The notes beneath the pieces are model-generated. The model ran no database searches. It was given only the letters and a program-made list of their open reading frames with translations, and was not told the DNA's origin. From Pomphorhynchus laevis (Eukaryota > Acanthocephala > Palaeacanthocephala > Echinorhynchida > Pomphorhynchidae): 64,000 bases of DNA. Below, piece after piece: positions 41,735 through 52,437 of the stretch. Positions within the stretch are counted from its first letter, which is position 1. Each line of letters begins with the position of its first letter. Location of the stretch: contig WNNJ02002047.1 in NCBI GenBank assembly GCA_012934845.2, positions 62,001 to 126,000 of the forward strand, read 5' to 3'. Both the position numbers and the translations under genes were made by a program.

Positions 41735-43458
41735 CAAATCGCGTCAGTGTTCATTTTCGTTTTCAAGTTGTTTGAAAAAATTATTCCCAAATCATTGATG
41801 TGGTCAACAACGGGTAAAACGACAGAACCGATGAAATAGAAAGAATCACCAAAATTATGGCCAATGTGCATTGAGTTACATTTAATTATGCTTAATCTAA
41901 TTTTATTGTCTCGTGCCCAGATATAAAAATTATCCAAATCCGCATTAAGAAGGGATCTGTCCGGCTGAGATTTGATTTCACGCCATTATTTAATATCACC
42001 AGCATACAAAAGAAAATGTGACTTAAGAATACCCTCTAAGATCATTTATAAAGATGTTGAAAAGCAACGGGCTAAGAACGGAACCTTGCGGGACCTTCTT
42101 AGAAACTCGCACCTAATCGGAAATTGAATCTCCTAAACGGACTGCAGATTTCCTATTACAAAGATAATACGAGATCCAGGACACGATGTGTGGGTCAAAT
42201 CCATAAGCGGTTAGTTTTATTAACCGTATGCTATGGTCTACCGTATCAAACGCGCTGGCAAGGTCGATAAACAGTGTCATTATCGAAGCCGTTGTCTAAC
42301 GACTGAATCCAAGTGTGTCGGACAACAAGAAGATTTGTGGATGTTGATCTCCGGAACGAAATCCAATTTGGGACGGATATAAGAGTGACTTATTGCTTAC
42401 GTGCACATTCATCCGTCGTAAAATTAATCGCTTGAGAACTTTACAGCAAATACACGTTAGGCTTATAGGCCTGTAATTACATACCTGTGAACGATCACGT
42501 TTTTTAAAAACCGAGAAGACGATGGATCTTTTCCAATCGTTTCGAAGAACTTTGTAAACGATCGAATATTGAAAAATTCGAATTAATGGAACAACAATGT
42601 TGCGTGTCACATTTCTAAGCAGAATAGAAGAGAAATTATCGGGACCCGCAGAAGAGCACTGCCTCAGCCGTAATTCTTGGTATGCAGTAGATTCATTGAA
42701 CCAATCAAAAGAAGAACATTTAATGTTTCATTAAATTGATGTCTGACTGTTGACTAAACTTACTCTGAACTGCAAAAAACTCAGATGCGAAGTGTCTAGC
42801 AATCAACTTATCATCAGCTAGTAATACATCATTATCCTTGATAATACTCAGATGCGCGTAGCGTGTCAGTGACGTCGGATATATTCCTACCGTAGGGGAA
42901 GATAAGGGTAGCCAATACAGTCGAACACGGCGCCGCATTACCTGAATATTCTGTATGGTGATATCACGTTCTCCATCTTGAAGTCACCAACTGAGCTGTT
43001 CTTTGCCAGCTTTTTACCGCGGTCGATCAGCTACATCAAGATCATGCAGAATTCGGATACATGATCCACGTAATCGATGCGCGTATCTGAACAAAGTATC
43101 AACATATTGCTTGCAACTTAACACTTTTTCAATAAACGAGGCTTTGTGCTATCATGTATGACGTTACATAAACGGAACATGGAGATGATCCGTAATGAGC
43201 AAATCACAAAATGATCACATCCAGATAGAATAATGGAAATAACTGCACGGACTTTCTCTAAATCGTCATTTAACCTATGTTGGCTATTTACAGCAGACGA
43301 TTCATAAATATTTGCAATTAGGAAAGCACGTTCTATAGGCGTAACTAGATAGGTGCTTCTGTTTTTGGGCAATTTCAACAAGTCTCAGGGTACAGATCGA
43401 TCAATATGCGATTTCTCGGCCGTTTCAGCAAATGACTTTTTTTCTGGTTAGAGTAAAG
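41735..43458 (-). mobile_element. CR1-like LINE K8, 3' part
   Basis: The minus strand carries the RRM-like end of ORF1 (RAFLIANIYESSAVNSQHRL, LEKVRAVISIILSG, KPRLLK at 43330-43120; then GERDITIQNIQVMRRRV). The ORF2 linker follows (SIIKDNDVLLADDKLIARHF), then RT: SSAGPDNFSSILLRN-like, LRNDWKRSIVFSVFKKRDR, NYRPISLTCICCKVLKRLIL, LLYPSQIGFRSGDQH, FIDLASAFDTVDHSIR-like, a damaged GVPQGS/YADD region, and IRLSIIKCNSMHIGHNFGDS. The whole endonuclease is missing between about 42950 and 42880. The copy is cut at about 41735, after NNLKTKMNTDAI. ORF1 continues on the far side of the Ty3/Gypsy insertion at 47336. Confidence 0.82.
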
Positions 43459-43533
43459 TGTTATATTAATTCGATTTAGTTTTATTCTAGATTACTTTGT
43501 GTTGAATAAAACCTACTTGGTTTAAGCTACAAC
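43459..43533 (+). repeat. 5' terminal repeat of the Ty3/Gypsy element
   Basis: A 75-bp repeat starting TGTTA and ending GCTACAAC, with an AATAAA signal inside. It matches 47261-47335 at 73 of 75 positions by my count. It is unusually short for an LTR. Confidence 0.85.
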
Positions 43534-43564
43534 CATTTATTTAACACAATAAAGACTCGAATAA

Positions 43565-44614
43565 ATGTCGCTAAATAGTCAACAAATCAATCAACTCTCA
43601 CAGTCATCTGGCCAACGGTCGAACATTCGACTAGAACGATTCGATGTGTCTTCAGATGAAAGCGACAGTCAAAGAAAGTTTAAGCTTTGGAAACGCAACT
43701 TCACATATTTGCTGACGACAAGTCCAGACGTAAATCCTTTGGAATGCCTCATGATGCATGTTGGAGCACAAGTCTATGAGCTCACTGATGATTGCACGGA
43801 ATTTAAGGATGCCATGTATACACTGGAGCGAATATATATAAAGAAACCTAATGAAATTCTTGCGAGACACATACTGTCGATTCGATCACAGAAAATCGAC
43901 GAAGATATAGATTCCTTTGTGCAGTCACTACGTTCATTGTCCAGAGATTGCAATTTCAAAACTGCAACCGCTGATGAGTTTAGGAATGAGTACATAAGGG
44001 ATTCGTTTATACGGGGTTTGCGGTCAGATACAGTCAGACAGCGTCTTCTCGAATTTGATCAGTTGGATTTGGACAGGGCTGTCACTGTCGCCAAATCACT
44101 TACGACCGCACAACAAAGTATCGGCTTTTATCATCTGACTGACGGATCAGAACCAACTCAGCGGTTAAGTGTGGTGGCTGTCAACACTGAGAAGAAAATA
44201 TCCTCTGTAATTAAAATGGATTCCGATAACGAATTGGGTTCAAGTCAACATTGTGTAAATCAGGTGAGCGTTACTCCGAACCGTTATACGTACGTAAAGG
44301 GTACAACATGTTATTTCTGTGGAGGAAGAAAACATCAACGAATAAATTGTCTAGCCAGAATGATAACATGTCATAAATGCGGAAAACAGGGCCACTTTGC
44401 TCGTGTATGCAATTCTTCAAAACGAGATCAAATATCATCGTCAGCTGTATTACTTTCATCCCTCAACGTGAATTCAAACTTTCAGCTAAAGGTCCCGATC
44501 TATATTATGGATAGGAGGTTCGAAGCATTAGTCGACACTGGCAGCTCTTTGAACTTCTTGGATAGTAAAGTCGCACAGGCGTTAGGCCTTCAAGTACATC
44601 GGGCAGATACCTAA
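43565..44614 (+). CDS. Ty3/Gypsy gag-like region
   Basis: A capsid-type Gag fossil with a retrotransposon-gag style helical region (FKLWKRNFTYLLTTSP, IYIKKPNEILARHILSIRSQ, RDSFIRGLRSDTVRQRLLEF), then two CCHC zinc knuckles: CYFCGGRKHQRINC and CHKCGKQGHFARVC. The start of a protease with VDTGSSLNFLDSK follows. It belongs to the element at 43459-47335 and is described only as a fossil. Confidence 0.8.
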   Translation: MSLNSQQINQLSQSSGQRSNIRLERFDVSSDESDSQRKFKLWKRNFTYLLTTSPDVNPLECLMMHVGAQVYELTDDCTEFKDAMYTLERIYIKKPNEILARHILSIRSQKIDEDIDSFVQSLRSLSRDCNFKTATADEFRNEYIRDSFIRGLRSDTVRQRLLEFDQLDLDRAVTVAKSLTTAQQSIGFYHLTDGSEPTQRLSVVAVNTEKKISSVIKMDSDNELGSSQHCVNQVSVTPNRYTYVKGTTCYFCGGRKHQRINCLARMITCHKCGKQGHFARVCNSSKRDQISSSAVLLSSLNVNSNFQLKVPIYIMDRRFEALVDTGSSLNFLDSKVAQALGLQVHRADT

Positions 44615-47020
44615 GTATATTTAGCGTCAAAAACCATAAAAAGGGTATCCGGAAAATGCACAGTAAATTTGGAACTCGACATAAAAAGTACCTAAACGTC
44701 GACATGTTTATTCTACCACAACTTTGCACCGACGCCATTTTGGGTCTACCATTCTTGAAAAAACATGAGAAATTCACAATACAATTTGGTGGATCTTTGT
44801 CATGCTTTAAAATGATAGCTGCATCGATAGTTGAAATCGAGAGTCCCCGATTATTTCAAAATCTCAGTTCAGATGTATTGCAACAAAAAGTCGGAAGTTC
44901 AACAAACAAAATACAAAATTTATTCGAAGCGAGATACAACGTATGCTAAATAATGATGTAACCGAGGAGAGCATATCTCCATGGCGAGCCCAAGTTATCG
45001 TTGTATCCCGGAATACTGGTAGAAAACGACTTGTAGTGGATTTTTCACAAACGATAAACCGCTATACGTTTCTGGATGCTTATCCGCTACCGAGGATAGC
45101 CGATCTTGTGAATGAGGTTTCTAAACACAAATATTATTCTCTTGTCGATTTAAAGGAAGCATATTACCAGATCGATATCGACCCACTGGAACGACACTAT
45201 ACAGCTTTCGAGGCTTGCGGAAAACTCTACCAATTCAAGAAAATTCCCATGGGGGTAACCAATAGAGTTTCCAGTTTTCAGCGATACATAAATAAGTCTA
45301 TAGAGATCAACGGGTTAAAAGTTCATCATACCTTGATGACATTATTGTGTGTGGCACAACGATTTCGGATCATGATGAAAATCTAAAACGGTTTAAAGAC
45401 GCTTTGCATCGATACGGAATTCAAATCAATAATGATAAAACCCAGTACCGCGTTGAAACAATACGCACGCTTGGGTACGAGATATCCCACAAAACATTAC
45501 GACCCGATCCCAGTCGACTCGCAGTGCTAAATCAACTAAGGATTCCACACGATAATCAGACACTCAAACGACTTATGGGTTTCTTTTCCTATTATAACAA
45601 GTGGATTAAGAATTTTTCAACAAAAATAGCAACTTTGACAAGAACGGACTTGACGTTTCCATTGGATAGACTCGCTCGTGAAGCTATATAATTGATCAAA
45701 ACCGATATAAAAAGTGAATCCGTACATAACAGCGACGAGGATGTTCCTTTCGTGGTTGAAACTGATGAATCCAACACTGCAATTGGCGCGACACTATTTC
45801 AAAACGACAGACCCGTGGCTTTCTTTTCAAGAACGCTAAACATTCACGAAAGACGACATCATATTATAGAAAAGGAAGCATACGCAATAATCGAAGCCTT
45901 GCGAAATTGGAAACACTACCTGGCGCCACGTCTCTTTACTCTCATAACTGACCAAAAGTCTGTAGCCTTTATGTTTGATCACACACGTTATGGGAAAGTC
46001 AAAAATGACAAAGTTGCAAGATGGCGAATGGATCTTGCAAGTTTCCGGTACGCAATACGATATCGCCCGGGGAACTTCAATAAATTGGCTTATGTTATGT
46101 CACGCGACGTATGTGGATACATAAATCATTTTGAGGATCTTCATACACTTCACGAAAAATTGCTACACCCAGGGGTCACACGGATGTTACATTTTATACG
46201 AAATCAAAACCTTCCCTACTCGGTAAGTGACGTACGGGAGATTACGTCAATGTGTCAAATTTGCTGTCGTATCAAGCCACGTTTCTACAAACCTCCAGTT
46301 GATCTTCATGTGACAAAGTCGACCTCTCCCATGGAACGCATATCAGTTGATTTCAAAGGTCCTCTTCCACGATCATCAACCGGCGCAACATATTTGTTCA
46401 CTGCAATCGATGAGTACACTCGCTATCCATTTGGTTTTGCTGTCCGCGATACATCTGCAAAAACGGCTAAAGCGTGTCTTCGTCAAATCATTGCGTGATG
46501 TGGATGTCTAAATTATATCCATTCGGACCGTGGAGCTGCTTTTCTCTCTCGAGATTTGAAAAATTGGCTGAGCGGTTTGGGTATCTCTTCAAGTCAAACG
46601 ACTCCTTTCAGACCACAAGGGAACTCACAATGTGAAAGGTTAAATAGAACGTTATGGAAGAGCATCTTGCTGGCACTTGAAAATGAAAAATTGGGTCTAC
46701 CAAGATGGGAAGAGAAATTACCAGATGCGTTATCGTCCATCCGCGGATTTCTCTGCACTGCAACGAATGATACTCCACACAATCGAATTTTGACATTTCC
46801 GAGACGATACCCTAAAAACCTCAGTCTATCGGGTTGGTTGACGCTAATAACGTGCTATTCAAGCGACTGAATAGATTCTCGAAATATGAGCCTGCTGTAG
46901 ATAAGGTCGAACTGCTTGACGCGAATCAAGCCTATTCAACTATACGTGATGGGACGGGGAGAGTTCAAATCGTGTCTACACAACATCTTGCTCCAGAAGG
47001 AAGTAGAGAGTGTGAAAACT
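44615..47020 (+). mobile_element. Ty3/Gypsy pol region (fossil)
   Basis: Protease C-terminal part, RT (VVDFSQTINRYTFLDAYPLP, SLVDLKEAYYQIDIDP, KIPMGVTNRVSSFQRYI), RNase H (ETDESNTAIGATLFQNDRPV, TDQKSVAFMFDHTRYGK, RYRPGNFNKLAYVMSR) and integrase (SVDFKGPLPRSSTGATYLF, PFRPQGNSQCERLNRTLWKS) are all identifiable in order. The region is interrupted several times and cannot act as a gene. Confidence 0.82.
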
Positions 47021-47260
47021 AATCGACATCGACTAATTCAATAAATCCGAGTACAAATGAGTTGGAAAAGGAAGAAATATCAACATATCACAACGACCCG
47101 GCCGAACCTACGATGTTATACGACAACGATATCGAGGAAGTTTCGCAAACACAGACAGAAACGTACAACTCAGCAAGTCCTCGACGATCCCAACGAGTAC
47201 GGAGGATTCCTGCCAGATATCGGGATTAAGAGACGAACAAACATATTGAGAGGAGAAGAA

Positions 47261-47335
47261 TGTTAAATTAATTCGATTTAGTTTTATTCTAGGTTACTTT
47301 GTGTTGAATAAAACCTACTTGGTTTAAGCTACAAC
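47261..47335 (+). repeat. 3' terminal repeat of the Ty3/Gypsy element
   Basis: Partner of 43459-43533. LINE K8 sequence resumes immediately after it on the minus strand. Confidence 0.85.
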
Positions 47336-48055
47336 ACCTTACGTCTGACAGTTTAATTGATTGGTTTTGATTGGCTGGAGGCTCGAGTATTCCATTACCA
47401 CCCTTTGTCGGTTTCGGATTAATATCCATGAAAACTGTCGAGGTAACACCTTGATTGGATTCCTGGTTGTACACAATACGATCCGCAACTTGTGGCGTCA
47501 TGATTATTCGAAATTATATAGGAAACTTCGATCCTTGACATTCCAATCGTTTTCCTTCGATTAGGTTACTTGAAAGTGAGGACTCGGCATTGCTTAGCAA
47601 TGATGCTGACGGGATTGGTACTCCAGTGTTGCGTATTGATCAATCCGTCAAGATGGATCAAGCAAACCGATGACGACGTCAGTATGGAAGACCATTTATC
47701 CTATGTTGATAGCCCAGGCATAGCATTAGTCTGTTACGATTGTAAGACATCATCGATATCACTTACCGAACACAACTACGTTAAGTTAATCTTCAAAGCG
47801 CCTCTACTGTTTGGGCTATCAATAGTCATAAACTTATCAAGAAGGGCAGCACAACAGAAGTCGCAAAAGAAACTTCGTTATGATATGTTGTCCTAATCTG
47901 CCAAATATTGCAGTCCTTGTTATCGCATCCAATTTCCTTCTCGATGTAAGCTTCGTTACTGGCGGTCTTGAGCTGTGTGTGAACATTTTAGTAGCTCTAT
48001 TTTTCTTTGCCATAATAAGGATATGCTGTAAATAGTTATAACAAAGAATTTTTTA
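47336..48055 (-). mobile_element. CR1-like LINE K8, 5' part with ORF1 start
   Basis: The minus strand holds the start of ORF1: ATG at 48013-48011 (MAKKNRATKMFTHSSRPPVT), then, after a frame change, IGCDNKDCNIWQIRTTYHNE and FCDFCCAALLDKFMTI. This is the same C-X4-C...W...C-X2-C motif as in K1, K3, K4 and L2-like B. A low-complexity middle (about 47500-47340) leads up to the Ty3/Gypsy insertion, beyond which the RRM continues at 43440. The 5' boundary is near 48055, where a hairpin-repeat copy begins. Confidence 0.78.
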
Positions 48056-48094
48056 AAATTCTTTGGTTTATAGATTTTACTATTTTCTGTCGTT

Positions 48095-48295
48095 GTATCA
48101 TAATTAGACGTTGTATCATAATTAGGATTAGAGGTCATCATGAAGAACTGTTATGTTATCTCGACTCAACAAAACAGCGGGGCAAAATACATACTAATGA
48201 TGTATTTTCTCAAATGAAATTTAATTATCTAGAATCCTATTCTAATACAAAGTATATTATTTAGTATCCATCCATAAAAATTTTCCACTTAAGAG
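48095..48295 (-). repeat. Dispersed hairpin repeat, copy 3
   Basis: Matches copy 1 (18440-18650) in inverse orientation: GTTGTATCATAATTAGGA, GTCATCATGAAGAACTG, AAATACATACTAATGATGTA, TGAAATTTAATTATCT and TATTCTAATACAAAG all have counterparts there in the same order. The GTTGTATCATAATTAG part is duplicated at its left end. Confidence 0.7.
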
Positions 48296-48350
48296 TTAAA
48301 ATTTATTGTTAATAATATTTTGATGATTTATATATTTTACTATTTATTGC

Positions 48351-48700
48351 TTGATGGTCTTTTTATAGTAACCTAGTTTAAAATATACATCTATTAAATT
48401 ATTTAAATGATTTTGAAGAAAGCCAATATCATTACATATTGTTGCAATTCTTAAAATTTCATTATTTAATGTATTATATTTTATATTATATGGTATGCAT
48501 GAATGCTCATGCAAAAATGTTTCTTGTAAATTTAAATATGCTATCTTTACGATATAAATTAAAAGTAGTTTTAATATATGGTAATTTAATGTTCATATCT
48601 AGATATATACCTTCTTTATCATTAATATTGGTTTTGTTAAGAATGAGGCTACCTGGATAAAATTGTTCACATATTGAATAAAAATTGTTCACTTATTGAA
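48351..48700 (-). mobile_element. Penelope-like RT remnant (post-catalytic region)
   Basis: The minus strand reads ICEQFYPGSLILNKTNINDK, GIYLDMNIKLPYIKTTFNLY (about 48680-48560), then NEILRIATICNDIGFLQNHL and VYFKLGYYKK (about 48440-48355). These match in order the segment after the YxDD box of Penelope-related RTs (L-x-LNKxN...FLDLxI...E-x-xRIAxxCxxxxxF...L-x-x-GY). No catalytic box is left. Low complexity limits certainty. Confidence 0.45.
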
Positions 48701-48856
48701 AATAAAATTTTGGTTTATAATAAGACCTTAAAATAAGTCTTGGTTATTAAAACTCTTACATAAATACAATGAAATAACATACAATACAACTTTCTTGGCT
48801 GCTTGAACTTTATTGGCTGCTTAATAAACTACTTACAATAACAGATACTCTGTGTT

Positions 48857-48960
48857 ACGATTACTTCAACAATATATTACTACGATTACTACGATTTCAA
48901 CGTTTACAACGATTACATTGATTACATCGATTACAACGATTACTTTAACGATTGCTTCAA
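48857..48960 (+). repeat. Degenerate 9-bp tandem repeat in K3 leader
   Basis: Units of the form gattacaac/gattactac/gattacatt are repeated about ten times ahead of ORF1. The Val/Ile-rich open frame on the minus strand is a by-product of this repeat. Confidence 0.65.
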
Positions 48961-49043
48961 CGGAAGTGTATCTATATTGAAACAATATTTCTATATTGGA
49001 AGAAAATCGCATAAATACACAATAACCATATACCATTACAATT

Positions 49044-50139
49044 ATGGGCAGACGTAAGGGAAACGACACTCCTGAATTCATATCAAGACAAGTAGGATGT
49101 GATGGTGATGGCTGCAATGTCTGGACTACAGTAACTGTACCACATAAAGATGCTAATACATTGAGTAGAAGAAAATTCATATGTGGTTTTTGTACTGCGG
49201 TCAATCGTATTTTGTAGTTCATTGACATCAGCAAAGGACAATGCTCATTTTAACTTAAAGACACGTAGGTTTCAAGAACAAATTATTGACAAAGAATCTA
49301 GCATATGCCAGAGCAAAATCACTACGCCGATGTCGTTACACGTCAATTCAAATAAGGAACCAGACGTGATAGATGCTTCAAGTTCGACTCGCATTTGGAC
49401 ACGAGGACATAAACAATCACGGACGGTGTATAAACAACGAAGAAATATAACTGACAGCACTGTGATGACAAACGACAAGGATAAAGTTACACCTGAGAAT
49501 ATTCCTAAATGGCCTTCACCTTTATCTGACATATTCGCGGAACACAGTCCTAAGAACCACAATATATTGATTTCTACTCCTGTTCGACCAAAGAATGTAT
49601 TGAAGCAGCCTTTAAGTAGAACGCAGACAAGAGACGATGATAGAGTGTGCAATGATGTGGCAGTCGGAAATGAAAATGAAGTGAAATCCAAGGATTTGAC
49701 AGATAAGACATTTGTTGAAATTATCAATATTAGGAATCGTGCTAGAAACAGAAATAATTGCGTAATTTTTGCTAACATCACTGAATCTTCTGCAGACAAC
49801 GTTCAGACCCGTGTGGATGATGACGTAGTTTCTATTCGTAAGGTCTTTTCGGATATATTCGTTCAGGGTGAAGAGGATATTGCGCGTAGTCTCAATGTCA
49901 AAAGCTTATTTCGTCTTGGTAAAAAAGCACAACATAAACCACGATTACTTAAAGTAGTATTTGATTCTGCAGATAATACAAGAGCAGTTTTTGCTAGAGG
50001 TTATCGCTTGAAAGGTAAGACGACAAAAATTTTTAAAGATCTCTCGGTTGAGGAAAGATTGTTGCTTAATAATGCTCGTGCTAATCTAGCATTTAGAAGA
50101 TCGAATGGAGAGACTGATCTAATGATAATAAATTTTTGA
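49044..50139 (+). CDS. K3 ORF1, frame-broken
   Basis: From ATG 49044 the frame reads MGRRKGNDTPEFISRQVG, CDGDGCNVWTTVTVP, KFICGFCTAVNRIL and then stops at about 49217. The rest of ORF1 continues from about 49220 in the next frame (LTSAKDNAHFNLKTRRFQEQ) to 50139. The RRM-like part is clear: NCVIFANITESSADNVQTRV, DDVVSIRKVFSDIF, LNVKSLFRLGKK, PRLLKVVFDSA, TKIFKDLSVEERLLLNNARA. ORF1 ends at a TGA (50137-50139) where K1 and K2 have CGA and continue VVRRKPFVRW or similar, so this is probably a premature stop from a CpG transition. Confidence 0.8.
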
Positions 50140-52226
50140 GTAGTTCGTCGGCGACCATTCGTGCGTTGGTGAGTTCTTCGAGGGATTCCATTTTACAATT
50201 AGGAAATCTAGCGCGCATTGATATCACATCCAACATTACTACTCAATTACCCTCTGCTTCTGGTATTAGTGTCGCCTATACTAATTTAAGGAGTATTTTA
50301 CCAAAATTTGATGAACTTAAGGCATGGGTCATCTTAAATAAACCAGCGATCCTGGCTCTAACTGAAACATGGCTGCATCGTGATATCCCCGATGGTTTAA
50401 TTGCTATTATGGGATATAATTTGGTGAGAGCTGATAGAGAGTCTCGGAAGGGTGGAGGTGTTGCGCTATATATTACGACATCCTTAAACATTACTTCCAC
50501 TCGTAATTTTAAAAATGAACTGGGCACGTGTGAGTTTCTCTCAGTCATTGTTTCACACTTCGGAGGTCTCTTAGGTATTGCCATGTGCTACAGGTCGCCG
50601 CATTCATCCGTATTGAGTTATAAATTCTCTACACTAATTAGTCACTGTTCTGAGCTTGAAGAATATCTACTAGTTGGCGATTTTAATATACCCTCAGCTG
50701 GTCACATCGGGAATTATGTTTTGGATAGTAGTTCTTCCAAGTCAGATGTGGATTTGTGGAATTTTCTTACAAATGATCTCATGTTAGAGCAACATGTGCA
50801 GTCGCCCACCAGATTCGCGCAAAACCAGGAATCTTGTCTAGATTTGGTATTTTCCAAATTAATTACAAGTGTGGGTAATATGAGCTATCAGAGTCCTATT
50901 GGATTAAGCGATCATTACATGATCTTATTCAATTATTTGTCTAGGTGTATGATCCCAAAACTGGAAAATTTGATAGTGTCGAAAAGATCTTGGCAACAAA
51001 TTGATGAAGACTCATTACGAGAGGCGGCACTAAGAACATCATTCAACTGTGCTAGTGAAGACATTGAGGTAAGGTGGCATGTTATTGAATCAGGTTTAGT
51101 AGCTCTTGCAGATAAGTTTGCACCACTCCGCAGAGTACCAAAAAGTAAAGCTAAATACCCTCCTTGGTTTGACACTGAATTGCGATATGCTCTCAAACAT
51201 AGGAATCGTCTATTTGAACTAAGCCGTCATCAGAATAATTTTAAAAAGCGGTATACAATGTTCCGAAATTTCGTCAATCGCCTTAAGATTACAAAAAGGC
51301 AAAGTTTTGAAGATCAATTAGCTTTACAAATTGATACAGAACCAAAAAAAATTTGGGCTTATGTGAAAGGATCCAGAGCTCTGCTACCAGCTATTTCATC
51401 TTTAAGAGACGGTAACACTCGAGTGACATCGCCAGACAGCATGGCAGAATTGTTTGCATCCGCTTTTGAGCTGACACCAGATCCATTCTCCTGCATATGT
51501 GGAGATGCAGCATCACAACAGGTAGAAATTGGTTCTCCAGTTTTAACGATAACAGCACATGAGGTTTTTGTTGAATTGGCTAGGTTATCTAGATCATCAG
51601 CGGCAGGCCCCGATGATATTCACCCCCAACTTCTTAAGTTACTTGCTCCTGTTCTGGCTGAGCCATTAGCCTCCATATTTGAGCTGAGCTTGCGCATTTC
51701 GAAGTTACCTGCTGTCTGGAAAAAAGCGATTGTAGTACCAATTTATAAAAATGGTGAAAAAGATGATCCGAATAACTATAGGGCAATAAGTCTAACTAGT
51801 GTTGTATGCAAAGTGATTAAGCGCATACTAAACAGACGCATATATGATCATTTGAGTTCGCTGAGAATTCTCAATAATGCACAGCATGGATTTCGCCCTC
51901 GGCGTTCATGTCTTACGTACTTATTACATGCTCGTGAAGATTGGATTGGACATGTTGCTAACGGATACTGTATAGACGTAATATTTCTTGACTTTAGTCG
52001 GGCTTTTGATAGGGTGCCCCACAAAATGCTAATTTCCACCCTTGAGTCTTATAAAGTCAATCGCTCCATTATAAGCTGGATTCAAGATTTTCTTAAAGAT
52101 AGATCCTTTGCTGTTCGTGTAGGTCAATGCCTATCGTCTTATCGTCCTATCACCTCAGGAGTACCACAGGGATCAGTCTTAGGACCCTTGTTGTTTAACA
52201 TATTTATAAATCAGCTACTAGATCAG
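50118..52226 (+). CDS. K3 ORF2: endonuclease and RT up to the insertion
   Basis: The frame is open from 50118 with no ATG until IMGYNL (about residue 95), so the start codon is missing or non-canonical; the corresponding K1 ATG is AGG here. Endonuclease: YTNLRSILPKFDELKAWVIL, LALTETWLHRDIPDG, KGGGVALYITTSL, MCYRSPHSSV, LVGDFNIPSAG, LSDHYMILF. Linker: YPPWFDTELRYALKHRNRLF, KKIWAYVKGSRALLP. RT: AGPDDIHPQLLKLLAPVLAE, YRAISLTSVVCKVIKRIL, HGFRPRRSCLTYLLHAREDW, IFLDFSRAFDRVPHKMLI, and [20 protein letters not shown] at about 52200. The catalytic FADD lies beyond the insertion, at about 52455. Confidence 0.87.
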
Positions 52227-52434
52227 CTTCTACGTCACAGATCAGCTACTAATCAGCTACTAGATCAGCTACTAATCAGCTTCTACGTCACACTGTCCAA
52301 CTTTACAGCTGACTTCTATCTCGCCATCTTCGTCACAGAATACCGCTCCTAAGAGTGAGAGAGTTCCTTCTAATTCTAACCCTTCTTCGCGCACACTCTC
52401 TGATAGGGCTCACTGTGTGAGCCCTATCAGAGAG
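52227..52434 (+). repeat. Patchwork (templated) insertion in K3 ORF2
   Basis: K2 reads QLLDLIEDCSV without a break here. K3 has about 208 extra bp after QLLDQ. These are: a 13-nt start CTTCTACGTCACA; repeated GATCAGCTACTAATCAG units; a 139-bp stretch (52281-52419) identical to 54179-54317 in K7 ORF1; and an inverted copy of its end. Arms 52394-52413 and 52417-52436 are a perfect 20-bp inverted repeat with loop TGT. The reading frame is destroyed. This is structure, not a gene. Confidence 0.9.
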
Positions 52435-52437
52435 TGA

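Larger units (their letters stand above)
43459..47335 (+). mobile_element. Ty3/Gypsy LTR retrotransposon fossil nested in LINE K8
   Basis: This element is bounded by two 75-bp direct terminal repeats (43459-43533 and 47261-47335) that differ at only 2 positions. Its parts in order are gag with two zinc knuckles (about 43565-44480), aspartic protease (about 44500-44760), reverse transcriptase (about 44960-45630), RNase H (about 45690-46100) and integrase (about 46130-46900). That is the Ty3/Gypsy order. The element is broken, with roughly four to six interruptions in pol. It sits inside ORF1 of minus-strand LINE K8, whose two halves flank it. No clear target-site duplication is visible. High similarity of the end repeats suggests a fairly recent insertion, though 75 bp is too short for a firm date. 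The clade within Ty3/Gypsy is not settled; a Mag-like group is possible. Confidence 0.9.

Noticed and set aside
43459-47335. Domesticated Gag or integrase host gene
   Set aside because: The element still has both end repeats and all Gypsy parts in order and is broken in several places, which fits a transposon fossil and not a conserved host gene.
48866-49234. Val/Ile-rich minus-strand protein
   Set aside because: Translation of the 9-bp repeat in the leader of K3 and of the antisense of ORF1.
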